Positions 17,066-25,907 of a stretch of 64,000 nucleotides of DNA are shown here, piece after piece (the stretch's first letter is position 1; every line of letters starts with the position of its first letter). The notes under the pieces were generated by a model. It was not told the origin of the DNA. It worked only from the letters and a program-made list of their open reading frames with translations, and searched no databases. Origin of the DNA: Streptomyces sp. NBC_01750 (GTDB lineage: Bacteria; Actinomycetota; Actinomycetes; Streptomycetales; Streptomycetaceae); assembly GCF_035918095.1 (NCBI RefSeq), contig NZ_CP109137.1:7132001-7196000 (forward strand), in the 5' to 3' direction. Position numbers and translations under genes: made by a program.

Positions 17066-18844
17066 ATGCCTCGTATGACCGCTGCCCGAGCGGCAGTTGA
17101 GATCCTCAAGCGCGAAGGCGTCACGAACGCGTTCGGTGTGCCGGGCGCGGCGATCAACCCCTTCTACAAGGCACTGCAGGCCGGCGGGGGCATCGACCAC
17201 ACACTCGCCCGCCATGTCGAGGGCGCCTCCCACATGGCGGAGGGCTACACCCGTGCCAATCCCGGCAACATCGGTGTCTGCATCGGAACATCGGGTCCGG
17301 CCGGCACCGACATGATCACCGGGCTCTACTCGGCCATCGGCGATTCGATCCCGATCCTTTGCATCACCGGCCAGGCGCCCACCGCGGTAATCCACAAGGA
17401 GGACTTCCAGGCCGTCGACATCGCCTCGATCGCCAGGCCCGTCACCAAGGCGGCGACCACGGTCCTGGAGGCCGCGCAGGTCCCCGGCGTCTTCCAGCAG
17501 GCCTTCCATCTGATGCGGTCGGGACGGCCCGGACCGGTCCTCATCGACCTGCCGATCGACGTTCAGCTGACCGAGATCGAGTTCGACCCGGCGACGTACG
17601 AGCCGCTGGCGGTCTACAAGCCGTCCGCCACCCGCGCCCAGGCCGAGAAGGCCATCAAGCTGCTCAACGCGTCCGAGCGCCCGCTGATCGTGGCCGGCGG
17701 CGGCATCATCAACGCCGACGCCTCCGAGCTGCTGGTCGAGTTCGCCGAGCTGACCGGCATTCCGGTCGTTCCGACCCTGATGGGCTGGGGCATCATCGCC
17801 GACGACCACGAGCTGAACGCGGGTATGGTCGGTCTGCAGACCTCGCACCGCTATGGCAACGCGACCTTCCTGGAGTCGGACTTCGTCCTCGGTATCGGCA
17901 ACCGCTGGGCCAACCGCCACACCGGTGGACTGGACGTCTACACCCAGGGCCGCATGTTCGTCCACGTCGACATCGAGCCCACCCAGATCGGCAAGATCTT
18001 CGCCCCGGAGTACGGCATCGCCTCCGACGCCAAGGCCGCACTGGAGCTCTTCCTCGAGGTGGCGAGGGAGCACAAGGCAGCCGGCCGGCTGCCGGACCGC
18101 GCCGGGTGGGCCGCCTCCGCGCAGGAGCGCAAGGCCACGCTGCAACGCCGTACGCACTTCGACAACGTGCCGATGAAGCCGCAGCGTGTGTACGAGGAGA
18201 TGAACAAGGCCTTCGGCCCGGAGACGCGCTACGTCACCACCATCGGCCTCTCCCAGATCGCCGGTGCGCAGATGCTGCACGTCTACCGGCCGCGCCACTG
18301 GATCAACTGCGGCCAGGCAGGCCCGCTCGGCTGGACCATCCCGGCCGCGCTCGGTGTCGCCACCGCCGACCCGGAGACACCGGTCGTCGCGCTGTCGGGC
18401 GACTACGACTTCCAGTTCATGCTCGAGGAGCTGGCGGTCGGGGCGCAGCACAGGATCCCGTACGTCCATGTCCTGGTGAACAACGCGTACCTGGGCCTGA
18501 TCCGCCAGGCGCAGCGCAATCTCGACATCAACTTCCAGGTCAACCTGGAGTTCGAGAACATCAACTCCCCGGAGCTGGGCGTCTACGGCGTCGACCACGT
18601 CAAGGTGGTGGAGGGCCTGGGCTGCAAGGCGATCCGCGTCACCGAGCCCGACCGGCTGCTGCCGGCCTTCGAGGAGGCCAAGAAGCTGGCCGCCGAGTTC
18701 CAGGTCCCCGTCGTCGTCGAGGCGATCCTCGAGCGGGTCACGAACATCTCGATGAGCGGTACGGACATCGCGAGCGTGAACGAGTGGGAAGAGCTCGCCA
18801 CCGAGCCGGGTCATGCCCCCACGGCGATCCGCCAGTTGGTCTGA
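17066..18844 (+). CDS. gcl: Glyoxylate carboligase (tartronate-semialdehyde synthase)
   Basis: A 592-residue ThDP enzyme joining two glyoxylates to tartronate semialdehyde plus CO2. It has the three domains of the family: PYR (about 1-165), central FAD/ADP-like (about 190-340) and PP (about 370-550; GDYDFQFM with [13 protein letters not shown] for ThDP/Mg). In place of the ThDP-activating Glu of other family members it has Val51 ([13 protein letters not shown]), the known signature of Gcl. ATG 17066 has GCAGGAG 7 bases upstream. Together with glxR and hyi downstream it makes up the glycerate pathway for glyoxylate from ureides. The promoter carries paired AllR-type operators. Confidence 0.95.
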   Translation: MPRMTAARAAVEILKREGVTNAFGVPGAAINPFYKALQAGGGIDHTLARHVEGASHMAEGYTRANPGNIGVCIGTSGPAGTDMITGLYSAIGDSIPILCITGQAPTAVIHKEDFQAVDIASIARPVTKAATTVLEAAQVPGVFQQAFHLMRSGRPGPVLIDLPIDVQLTEIEFDPATYEPLAVYKPSATRAQAEKAIKLLNASERPLIVAGGGIINADASELLVEFAELTGIPVVPTLMGWGIIADDHELNAGMVGLQTSHRYGNATFLESDFVLGIGNRWANRHTGGLDVYTQGRMFVHVDIEPTQIGKIFAPEYGIASDAKAALELFLEVAREHKAAGRLPDRAGWAASAQERKATLQRRTHFDNVPMKPQRVYEEMNKAFGPETRYVTTIGLSQIAGAQMLHVYRPRHWINCGQAGPLGWTIPAALGVATADPETPVVALSGDYDFQFMLEELAVGAQHRIPYVHVLVNNAYLGLIRQAQRNLDINFQVNLEFENINSPELGVYGVDHVKVVEGLGCKAIRVTEPDRLLPAFEEAKKLAAEFQVPVVVEAILERVTNISMSGTDIASVNEWEELATEPGHAPTAIRQLV

Positions 18845-18959
18845 TCCGCACGGCTCTTCCTGCGGAACCGCAGCAGCCCCCGTCCCGCGCAGCGCACCCC
18901 GGGGTTGACCTGCAGGACCGGGCAGCGGATGCGGGCTTCTCCGGACTGCGCGAGGAGGC

Positions 18960-19472
<513 letters not shown>

Positions 19473-19485
19473 GACGCCATGATGA

Positions 19486-19533
19486 CACCTTGGTTGCCAT
19501 GATTCCAAGAACATGGCACCTTGGTTGTCATGA
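19486..19533. promoter_or_regulatory. Direct-repeat operator in the MarR/hydrolase gap
   Basis: CACCTTGGTTGCCATGA (19486-19502) and CACCTTGGTTGTCATGA (19517-19533) differ by one base and start 31 bp apart. CTTGG...CCAAG (19489-19509) also forms an inverted repeat. The second copy includes the hydrolase ATG. Confidence 0.6.
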
Positions 19534-20387
19534 CTGAGGACGCGACCTCCGCCCGCACGCCTGTGTTCGAAACCTTTGAGTCCGAAGACGGCCCGCTCGC
19601 CTACCGCGACGCCGGCCCTCGCGAGGGCCGCCCGCTGGTGCTGCTGCACACCGGCTTCGTGGACCACACCCAGTTCGACAACCTGATCCCCGACCTGGCC
19701 CAGCGCTACCGGGTGATCGCCCCGGACGCCCGCGGCCACGGGTTCTCGGCGAACGCGAGCAAGCCGTTCCGCCAGGCCGACGACCTCGCCGCGCTGCTGC
19801 GCCACCTCGACATCGACGGACCGGCGGTCCTGGTCGGCATCTCGATGGGCGCGCTGATAGCGATCGACACCGCGCTGGAGTACCCGGAGCTGGTGCGCAC
19901 GCTGGTCGTCAGCGGTCGCGGGCTCGGAGAGCCGGACCTCAGCGACCCCTGGTCCTCGGCGCGCCACGAGGCCCAGCAGAACGCGCTCGCGGCCGGCGAC
20001 ATCCCCGGCTGGCTCGACGCCTTCGTCCAGTGGATGCCCGGCCCGAGCCGCACCCTCGCCGACGTCGATCCCGAGATCGTGTGCCACGTCCAGGAGATGG
20101 CGCTGCGCACGCTGATGAAGCACGGCCCGGACGAGCCGAACCATTGCGTCCCGGTGGCCGACGTGGCGGAGCGCGTGAAGGAGATCACCGTCCCGGTCCT
20201 GGCCATCAACGGCGCCCTCGACGCGCCCGGCACGGTGGCGACCGCCGACGCCCTGATCCGCGCGGTCCCCAACAGCCGTACGGCCACGATCGACGGCGTC
20301 GCCCACTACACGACCATGGAGGCCCCGGAGGCCTTCACCCGGATCCTGCGGGACTTCCTGCGGGAGGTGTACGCCGAGAAGGGCTGA
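19530..20387 (+). CDS. Alpha/beta hydrolase (Ser nucleophile)
   Basis: A 285-residue alpha/beta hydrolase. LVLLHTGFVDH carries the oxyanion region (the usual HGxP is HTGF), Ser105 is the nucleophile in LVGISMGAL, the acid Asp is in INGALDAPG and the His in DGVAHYTTMEAPE. It has the size and layout of small esterases and C-C hydrolases. ATG 19530 lies within the second operator repeat and has no ribosome site, suggesting leaderless expression under control of the divergent MarR regulator. The MarR partner suggests induction by an aromatic or phenolic substrate. Confidence 0.82.
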   Translation: MTEDATSARTPVFETFESEDGPLAYRDAGPREGRPLVLLHTGFVDHTQFDNLIPDLAQRYRVIAPDARGHGFSANASKPFRQADDLAALLRHLDIDGPAVLVGISMGALIAIDTALEYPELVRTLVVSGRGLGEPDLSDPWSSARHEAQQNALAAGDIPGWLDAFVQWMPGPSRTLADVDPEIVCHVQEMALRTLMKHGPDEPNHCVPVADVAERVKEITVPVLAINGALDAPGTVATADALIRAVPNSRTATIDGVAHYTTMEAPEAFTRILRDFLREVYAEKG

Positions 20388-20757
20388 TCCGCCGCCGGCG
20401 GACGCTCCTTGCTCCCTCCGGGACGTGGTTGCCATACCGGGTGCCAACACGATCGATGGCCGCACACAGCAAGCGCCGAGTTACGGGACGGTCCGTAACT
20501 CGGCGCTCGGGTCTTGAAGTTGGTACCGCCCGACGGAACGAGGCCGGCGCGACAGGTCGTTCGCACCGCCGGGCGGAGTCTGGTGTGGCGGGGACCGCGG
20601 CGTCGGCGATCGGCGTCCGGAGTGGTCGCCTCCCTCAGGTCGAGAAGCGGTTCCGGAACCTTCACCACCGCACTGGCATCGCACGCCCGCCCGCCGCGGT
20701 CCTCGCCTTCCCGTACCGCATGACCACCCCTCATCCGGGTCCGCGGTGCGGGCTCGG
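20388..20757. other. 370-bp gap holding terminators only
   Basis: This gap between the convergent hydrolase and catalase genes contains a perfect 15-bp hairpin and no convincing gene. Short frames on both strands lack recognisable similarity or ribosome sites. Confidence 0.5.
20472..20507. terminator. Perfect 15-bp hairpin after the hydrolase
   Basis: AGCGCCGAGTTACGG (20472-20486) pairs perfectly with 20493-20507 around the loop GACGGT. There is no T-run. It is 85 bp past the hydrolase stop. Confidence 0.7.
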
Positions 20758-20795
20758 CGCCCGGAGGTCTGATCTCACGTCAGAGTCCGGGCGCA
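20758..20795 (-). terminator. Terminator of the catalase gene
   Basis: GCGCCCGGA (20758-20766) pairs with TCCGGGCGC (20787-20795). An inner TCTGA/TCAGA stem extends it. It sits 13 bp beyond the catalase stop on that strand. Confidence 0.65.
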
Positions 20796-20807
20796 GCCCA
20801 GGAGTTC

Positions 20808-22274
20808 CTAGTCCTCGCGCAGGGCGCGGACCGCTTCCTCGACATGCTTGCCGTAGTCGGCGTCGGCGGCGTGGAAGTGGGCCAGGTTCTTGTCGATCAC
20901 GTCGTCGCGGGTGACCTGTGAGAGGCCGCCGGCGATGTTGGCGATCAGGCGGGCCTTCTCGTCGTCCGACATCAGGCGGTAGAGCTCGCCCGCCTGGAAG
21001 AAGTCGTCGTCCTTGACGTGGGAGGGCGCCGCGTGGGTGCCGGTCCAGCCCTGGACCGCCAGCGGAGCCGACAGCGCGGTGTCCGTCTGCGCGGGACCGG
21101 CGTACGAGTTGGGCTCGTAGTTCTTGTCGGTGCGGCGGCCGTTGCGGGTCGCCATCAGGCCGTCGCGGCCGTAGTTCTCGGCAGACCCCCCAGGCACGGC
21201 CTTCGGCGCGTTCACCGCGAGCTGCGTGTGGTTGACGCCCAGACGGTAGCGGTGCGCGTCCGCGTAGGCGAACAGCCGGCCCTGGAGCATCTTGTCCGGC
21301 GAAGGACCGATACCCGCAACGAAGTTGTTCGGCGAGAACGCGGCCTGCTCGACCTCGGCGAAGACGTTGTCGGGGTTCCGGTTCAGGACCAGACGGCCGA
21401 CACGCTGCAGGGGGTAGTCGCTGTGCGGCCACACCTTGGTGAGGTCGAACGGGTTGAAGCGGTAGTCGGCTGCCTCGGCGGCCGGCATCACCTGGACGTA
21501 CAGCGTCCAGGACGGGTTCACGCCGCGCTCGATGGCCTGCAGCAGGTCCGTCTGGTGGCTGTTGCCGTCCTTGCCCGCGAGCTCGGCGGCCTGCTCGCTC
21601 GACAGGGAGCGGATGCCCTGGTTCGTCTTGAAGTGGTACTTGACGAAGAAGGCCTCGCCGGCGGCGTTCGTCCACTGGTAGGTGTGCGAGCCGTAGCCGT
21701 TCATGTGGCGGTACGAGGCGGGGATGCCGCGGTCGCCCATCAGCCAGGTCACCTGGTGTGTCGCCTCGGGGGCGTGCGCCCAGAAGTCCCAGACGTTGTC
21801 CGGCTCCTGCCTGCCCGTGAAGGGGTCGCGCTTCTGGGAGTGGATGAAGTCGGGGAACTTGACCGGGTCCTTGATGAAGAACACGGGGGTGTTGTTGCCG
21901 ACGAGGTCGTAGTTTCCCTCTTCGGTGTAGAACTTCAGCGCGAACCCGCGCGGGTCACGGACCGCGTCCGCGCCGCCGAGCGAGTCGGCGACGGTGGAGA
22001 AGCGGATGAATGTCTCCGTGCGCCTGCCGACCTCACCGAGGAAGTCGGCCTTGGTGAAGCCGGTGACATCGTCGGTGACTTCGAAGTAGCCGTAGGCGCC
22101 GCTGCCGCGGGCGTGCACGACGCGCTCCGGGATGCGCTCCCGGTTGAAGCGGGCGAGCTTCTCCAGCAGGTGCTGGTCCTGGAGAAGGATCGGGCCACCG
22201 ACGCCGGCGGTGGCGGAGTTCTGGTTGTCGGCGACCGGGGCGCCTGACTCGGTCGTAAGCACACGCTGCGTCAT
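20808..22274 (-). CDS. Monofunctional heme catalase (small subunit, clade 3 type)
   Basis: A 488-residue catalase that dismutates H2O2. The distal His54 is in RVVHARGSGAYG, the distal Asn in DLVGNNTPVFFIKD (about 127), and the proximal heme Tyr in RLFAYADAHRYRLGVNHTQL (about 335). NADPH-type clade 3 length, without the C-terminal flavodoxin domain of large catalases. Start ATG 22272-22274 (MTQRVLTTESG). It lies between gcl and glxR-hyi and shares a promoter palindrome with the uricase operon. This suggests it removes the H2O2 produced by uricase rather than acting as a general stress catalase. Confidence 0.95.
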   Translation of the reverse strand: MTQRVLTTESGAPVADNQNSATAGVGGPILLQDQHLLEKLARFNRERIPERVVHARGSGAYGYFEVTDDVTGFTKADFLGEVGRRTETFIRFSTVADSLGGADAVRDPRGFALKFYTEEGNYDLVGNNTPVFFIKDPVKFPDFIHSQKRDPFTGRQEPDNVWDFWAHAPEATHQVTWLMGDRGIPASYRHMNGYGSHTYQWTNAAGEAFFVKYHFKTNQGIRSLSSEQAAELAGKDGNSHQTDLLQAIERGVNPSWTLYVQVMPAAEAADYRFNPFDLTKVWPHSDYPLQRVGRLVLNRNPDNVFAEVEQAAFSPNNFVAGIGPSPDKMLQGRLFAYADAHRYRLGVNHTQLAVNAPKAVPGGSAENYGRDGLMATRNGRRTDKNYEPNSYAGPAQTDTALSAPLAVQGWTGTHAAPSHVKDDDFFQAGELYRLMSDDEKARLIANIAGGLSQVTRDDVIDKNLAHFHAADADYGKHVEEAVRALRED

Positions 22275-22321
22275 GGTGGCGGGATGTGACCTTCCGTGCT
22301 GGAGCTGCTGACGGCCCCTGG

Positions 22322-22351
22322 AGCGTAGATTCGCGGAGAACCAAGCGTCAA
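22322..22351 (-). promoter_or_regulatory. Promoter of the catalase gene
   Basis: On the minus strand: -35 TTGACG (22346-22351), 18-bp spacer, -10 TACGCT (22322-22327). Spacer length and -35 match the uricase-operon promoter. Confidence 0.55.
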
Positions 22352-22362
22352 CAGTTTGTTGA
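22348..22362. promoter_or_regulatory. Palindromic operator TCAACA-N3-TGTTGA at catalase
   Basis: TCAACAGTTTGTTGA is a perfect 6-3-6 inverted repeat overlapping the -35 box. The same 15-mer (central base changes only) sits at the same place in the uricase-operon promoter (38902-38916). Confidence 0.7.
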
Positions 22363-22465
22363 AATGGAAGTATGTGGTTCCGGGCAGCGGCAGCGCTTGG
22401 GCGCGACAGGACAGTTGTCAGCGCTGCCGCGGCCCGGAGATCAGGGGTGAGGCGATGAGCCTCGG

Positions 22466-23386
22466 TCACACTCGGGCGACCTGCTGACCGGAGAGGCGCT
22501 CGACGGAGCGCAGCAGGGCGGAGTGGTCCAGGCCGCCGTCGCCCTGCGAACGCAGGGAGGCGACCAGCTGGGCGACGACCGCGCCTACGGGCAGCGCGGC
22601 CCCGACATTGCGGGCGGCGTCGGTGACGATGCCCATGTCCTTGTGGTGCAGATCGATCCGGAAGCCGGGCTTGAAGTCCCGGTTCAGGAAGTTGTCCTTC
22701 TTGCGGGTCAGGACCGTGGAACCGGCCAGACCGCCGCCCAGGACGTCCAGGGCGGCCCGGAGGTCCACGCCGGACTTCTCGAGGAAGACGACGGCCTCGG
22801 CGCAGGCCTGGATGTTGACCGCGACAATCAGCTGGTTGGCGGCCTTCACCGTCTGGCCGGAGCCGTGCGGGCCGCACAGGACGATGGTCTTGCCGAGAGC
22901 CTCGAGGATCGGCAGCGCGGCGTCGAAGTCGGCCTGCTCGCCACCGACCATGATCGACAGTACGGCTTCGATCGCGCCTGCCTCACCGCCGGAGACCGGG
23001 GCGTCCAGCACGCGGACGCCCTTCTCGGCGCCCGCCTTGCCCAGGTCGACCGAGGTCTGCGGGGTGATCGAGGACATGTCGATCAGCAGGGCGCCGGGCC
23101 GCACGTTCTCCAGGATGCCGTCGGGGCCGTACGCGATCGCCTCGACCTGCGGGGATGCGGGCACCATCGTGATGACGACATCGGCATCCTTCACGGCTTC
23201 GGCGATCGAGGTGGCGGCGGTGCCGCCCGCTGCGGCAAGACGGTCCAGCTTGTCCTGCTCCAGCGTGAAACCGGTGACGTCGTAACCCGCCTTCAGCAGG
23301 TTCTCGGACATGGGCGAGCCCATGATGCCGAGGCCTATCCAGGCGATCGCCGGGCGGGCCGGCCGGGAAGAATCGAGGGTGTTCAT
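22466..23386 (-). CDS. glxR: 2-hydroxy-3-oxopropionate (tartronate semialdehyde) reductase
   Basis: A 306-residue beta-hydroxyacid dehydrogenase reducing tartronate semialdehyde to D-glycerate with NAD(P)H. It has the N-terminal dinucleotide motif WIGLGIMGSPMSENL, the substrate motif DAPVSGGEAGAIEAVLSIM (about 120-138) and the catalytic Lys in SGQTVKAANQL. The start at ATG 23384-23386 is supported by AGAGAGG about 7 bases upstream. It is 34 bp downstream of hyi on the same strand and cotranscribed with it; it completes the Gcl-Hyi-GlxR route. Confidence 0.93.
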   Translation of the reverse strand: MNTLDSSRPARPAIAWIGLGIMGSPMSENLLKAGYDVTGFTLEQDKLDRLAAAGGTAATSIAEAVKDADVVITMVPASPQVEAIAYGPDGILENVRPGALLIDMSSITPQTSVDLGKAGAEKGVRVLDAPVSGGEAGAIEAVLSIMVGGEQADFDAALPILEALGKTIVLCGPHGSGQTVKAANQLIVAVNIQACAEAVVFLEKSGVDLRAALDVLGGGLAGSTVLTRKKDNFLNRDFKPGFRIDLHHKDMGIVTDAARNVGAALPVGAVVAQLVASLRSQGDGGLDHSALLRSVERLSGQQVARV

Positions 23387-23420
23387 GAGGGTGCCTCTCT
23401 CAAAACCTTTGTACGTAAAG

Positions 23421-24281
23421 TCAGTTGGCGGCGCGGTGCTCGGCCGGCAGCCAGGCGAAGGACTCGGCGCTCGGGCGGTCGCCGGCCTTGTACTCCAGGC
23501 CGACCCAGCCGTCGTAACCGGCCTTCGCCAGCTCGTCGAGGAGCTGCTCCAGCGGAAGCGAGCCGGTGCCCGGCGCGCCACGGCCCGGGTTGTCCGCGAT
23601 CTGTACATGGCCGGTCTTGTCGGCGTAGGCCGCGATGACCTGGCTGACGTCTTCGCCGTTCATGGACAGGTGGTAGATGTCGAGCAGGAACTTGGCGTTG
23701 CCGAGTCCCGTCGCCGCGTTCACCTTGTCGACGACCTCGATCGCGGCCGGGGCGCTCACCAGCGGGTAGCGCGGGGACTCCGGCTTGTTGAGGGTCTCGA
23801 CGAGCAGGATCGCCCCGACCCGGTCGGCCGCGCGGGCGGCCAGCGCCAGGTTCTCCAGGGCCAGGGTGTCCTGGATCAGCGGGTCGACGCCGTCGACACG
23901 GTTTCCGTACAGCGCGTTGAGCGCCTCGCAGCCCACCGAGGCGGCGAAGTCCGCGGCCACCTCGATGTTGGCGCGGAAGCGGTCGGACTCGTCGCCGGGC
24001 ACGGAGAGCGCACCGCGGTCGGGGCCCGGCAGCTGTCCGGCGTAGAAGTTCAGCCCCACCAGCCGGGTGCCGGCGTCGTCGAGCGCCTTCTTGAGGGCGT
24101 CGAGCTCGGCCCGCGGCGGGGTCGGGGTCTCGATCCAGGGCCACCACAGCTCGACCGCCGTGAAGCCCGCCGCGGCCGCGGCCGCGGGACGCTCCAGGAG
24201 CGGGAGTTCCGTGAAGAGGATCGAGAGGTTCACATCGAAGCGCTGGTCCGTGCCGCGCTTGTCCCGAAAAAGAGGGGCCAT
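23421..24281 (-). CDS. hyi: Hydroxypyruvate isomerase
   Basis: A 286-residue TIM-barrel (AP endonuclease 2 superfamily) enzyme interconverting hydroxypyruvate and tartronate semialdehyde. Family features: an early DVNLSILFTELPLLERPAAA segment, GLNFYAGQLPGPDRG, VETLNKPESPRY with the metal-binding Glu, LLDIYHLSMNGEDV, and IADNPGRGAPGTGSLP. The start at ATG 24279-24281 (MAPLFRDK) is chosen because upstream in-frame codons run through the operator and promoter. Preceded by paired AllR-type operators; glxR follows. Confidence 0.93.
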   Translation of the reverse strand: MAPLFRDKRGTDQRFDVNLSILFTELPLLERPAAAAAAGFTAVELWWPWIETPTPPRAELDALKKALDDAGTRLVGLNFYAGQLPGPDRGALSVPGDESDRFRANIEVAADFAASVGCEALNALYGNRVDGVDPLIQDTLALENLALAARAADRVGAILLVETLNKPESPRYPLVSAPAAIEVVDKVNAATGLGNAKFLLDIYHLSMNGEDVSQVIAAYADKTGHVQIADNPGRGAPGTGSLPLEQLLDELAKAGYDGWVGLEYKAGDRPSAESFAWLPAEHRAAN

Positions 24282-24297
24282 GAGGGGCTTGCGCTCC

Positions 24298-24333
24298 TTC
24301 CGTATTGCGGAAGTTAATTTCTGCCTGATGGAA
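24298..24333. promoter_or_regulatory. Paired IclR/AllR-type operators at hyi-glxR
   Basis: TTCCGTATTGCGGAA (24298-24312) and TTCTGCCTGATGGAA (24319-24333) are 21 bp apart, as at gcl and aceB. They lie between a probable -35 (TTGACA, minus strand 24357-24362)/-10 pair and the hyi start, so bound repressor would block transcription. Confidence 0.75.
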
Positions 24334-24377
24334 GACTGCCCGGGACGGGGGAGCACTGTCAAGAGCGGACACGAAAA

Positions 24378-24444
24378 AGTGCCCCCCGAGCAGGGACGAC
24401 AGAAGCACTCTCCAGACTTCTGTCGTCCCGGCTCGGGAGGCACT
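24378..24444 (-). terminator. Large intrinsic terminator of the mce operon
   Basis: Two 28-base arms (24378-24405 and 24417-24444) pair with only two mismatches around an 11-base loop. On the minus strand the hairpin is followed by TTTTTCG, a true U-run. It lies 55 bp past the last mce-operon stop. Confidence 0.9.
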
Positions 24445-24498
24445 CAGGAGTGTCCGGGCGGGGGCGGTAACTACGGGCTGGGCGTGGCCCGTACCGGG

Positions 24499-25305
24499 CT
24501 ACAGGGCGTCGACGCCGCTCACCTTCCAGCCGTGCGAGGTGAGGGTGAGTGTCATCCGCACCCGGTTGAGGTCGACACGGTCTCCCGTGACCTGGGTGCT
24601 CCTGGTGACCTGGTTGACGAAGAGCAGAACGACGGCCTTGTCCCCAGAGGCCGACACCACCGAGGCCGCGGGGGCGCCGCCACCCGCCGGCTTCACCACG
24701 GACGCCTTGACCACTCCGTGGTACTTCGTCGCGGTCGGCGCGACCACCGTCGTGGTCGTCTTGCGGTACTCGTCGCGGAAGGCACCGGTCAGATGACCCA
24801 GCGCCGTGGCGAAGTCCTTGTCGAGACGCCGGTAGTCGTACGACAGGACGACAGGTGCCGCCTTCTGGGCGGCGGCGAGCGCCTGCACCCTCGCCGTATC
24901 CGACTGCCGGCCGTCCCGGTACGCCGACCCGAACACCGCGGCCGCGATCAGCCCGGCCACGACCAGCACGGCGAGCACGGCACTTCCCAGCACACGCCGA
25001 CGACCGCGCGCCGCGTCGGCCACCGGGTCGTCGGCGCGCAGGACAGGTCCGGCGTACTGATCGTCCGGTTGCCGCGCCTGGCTCGCGTCGTCCGGTGCCT
25101 CCAGCCGTGTCCCGTCCGGCTCCACCGGGTCCGTTGCCGCACCCGTCCTCGTACTCGTCGCGGCACTGCGCGCCGCCACGCGGACCGGTGCGTCCGGTCC
25201 CGTCCCGACCCGTTCCGTGCGCCTGGCCGCCGCGCGGGCGGCCGCGGCCATCGAGCGGCGGCCGGGGGATGCGACGCCGGAGCCTCGTCCAGTCAGGTTC
25301 GCCAC
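24499..25305 (-). CDS. Mce-associated membrane protein (distal)
   Basis: 268 residues. A long Arg/Ala/Thr-rich cytoplasmic N-terminus (1-110) precedes one transmembrane helix (LGSAVLAVLVVAGLIAAAVFG, about 115-135). The C-terminal extracytoplasmic domain (about 140-268) resembles the Mce-associated (Mas/NTF2-like) fold: SYDYRRLDKDFATALGHLTG, then DLNRVRMTLTLTSHGWKVSGV. GTG 25303-25305 has GAGGAG about 9 bases upstream. Last gene of the operon. Mas proteins are thought to stabilise the Mce complex. Confidence 0.78.
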   Translation of the reverse strand: MANLTGRGSGVASPGRRSMAAAARAAARRTERVGTGPDAPVRVAARSAATSTRTGAATDPVEPDGTRLEAPDDASQARQPDDQYAGPVLRADDPVADAARGRRRVLGSAVLAVLVVAGLIAAAVFGSAYRDGRQSDTARVQALAAAQKAAPVVLSYDYRRLDKDFATALGHLTGAFRDEYRKTTTTVVAPTATKYHGVVKASVVKPAGGGAPAASVVSASGDKAVVLLFVNQVTRSTQVTGDRVDLNRVRMTLTLTSHGWKVSGVDAL

Positions 25306-25355
25306 GGTCTTGCTCCTCTGCTCCTGGTGATACGGGTGTGTGCTCGGGCGCGCGG

Positions 25356-25907
25356 TCAGCCGACGAACTCGACAGAGGACGTCAGCCAGCGACCGCCCTG
25401 GTAGACGAGATCGAGCTGCAGCCGGTAGGTGCGGGCCTGTCCCTCGGGAGCGGCGGTGTTGGTCACCTTGCTGTCGGCCACCACCAGGACGCGGGCCTTG
25501 CGTTCGTCGGCCCGGGTGATGCCCGCCTCGAGCACCTGTCCCTCGGACACCGACTTGTTCGCGGCGACCAGCTTCGTCAGTTCCCCGGTCTGCGCCGCGA
25601 ACTGCTCCTTGAACTCGCCGGTGGCACCCTTCAGTACGTTCTTGCTGTCCCGCGCGTAGTGCCGGTAGTCGAGCGAGGTGAAGTTCAGCGCCGACTGGCG
25701 GGCGGCGGCCAGGATGTCCTGGTGCCGCTGGTGCTGCACCCGCTGCTCGTACACCTGGACGCACAACCAGCCGCTGAGGGCGGTTGTCACGACCGTCGCC
25801 ACGGCGAGGGCCGCGGGCAGCGCCCTGCCGCGGTGCGCGGCACTCATCAGTCTGTCGCCAAGGCGGCGGATCGGCCGGATCGCGCGCGCGACTGGGCCCT
25901 TGCTCAT
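25356..25907 (-). CDS. Mce-associated membrane protein (proximal)
   Basis: 183 residues. A basic N-terminus, one membrane helix (ALAVATVVTTALSGWLCVQVY, about 32-52), then an extracytoplasmic Mas-type domain (NFTSLDYRHYARDSKNVLKG; RTYRLQLDLVYQGGRWLTSSVEF). It resembles the downstream Mas protein in layout. Its ATG overlaps the stop of the last mce gene (ATGA), so it is translationally coupled and probably made stoichiometrically with MceF. Confidence 0.8.
   Translation of the reverse strand: MSKGPVARAIRPIRRLGDRLMSAAHRGRALPAALAVATVVTTALSGWLCVQVYEQRVQHQRHQDILAAARQSALNFTSLDYRHYARDSKNVLKGATGEFKEQFAAQTGELTKLVAANKSVSEGQVLEAGITRADERKARVLVVADSKVTNTAAPEGQARTYRLQLDLVYQGGRWLTSSVEFVG

Noticed and set aside
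22275..22877. N-terminal extension of the catalase frame
   Set aside because: Runs through the promoter, operator and the glxR gene. MTQRVLTTESG at 22274 is the family start.
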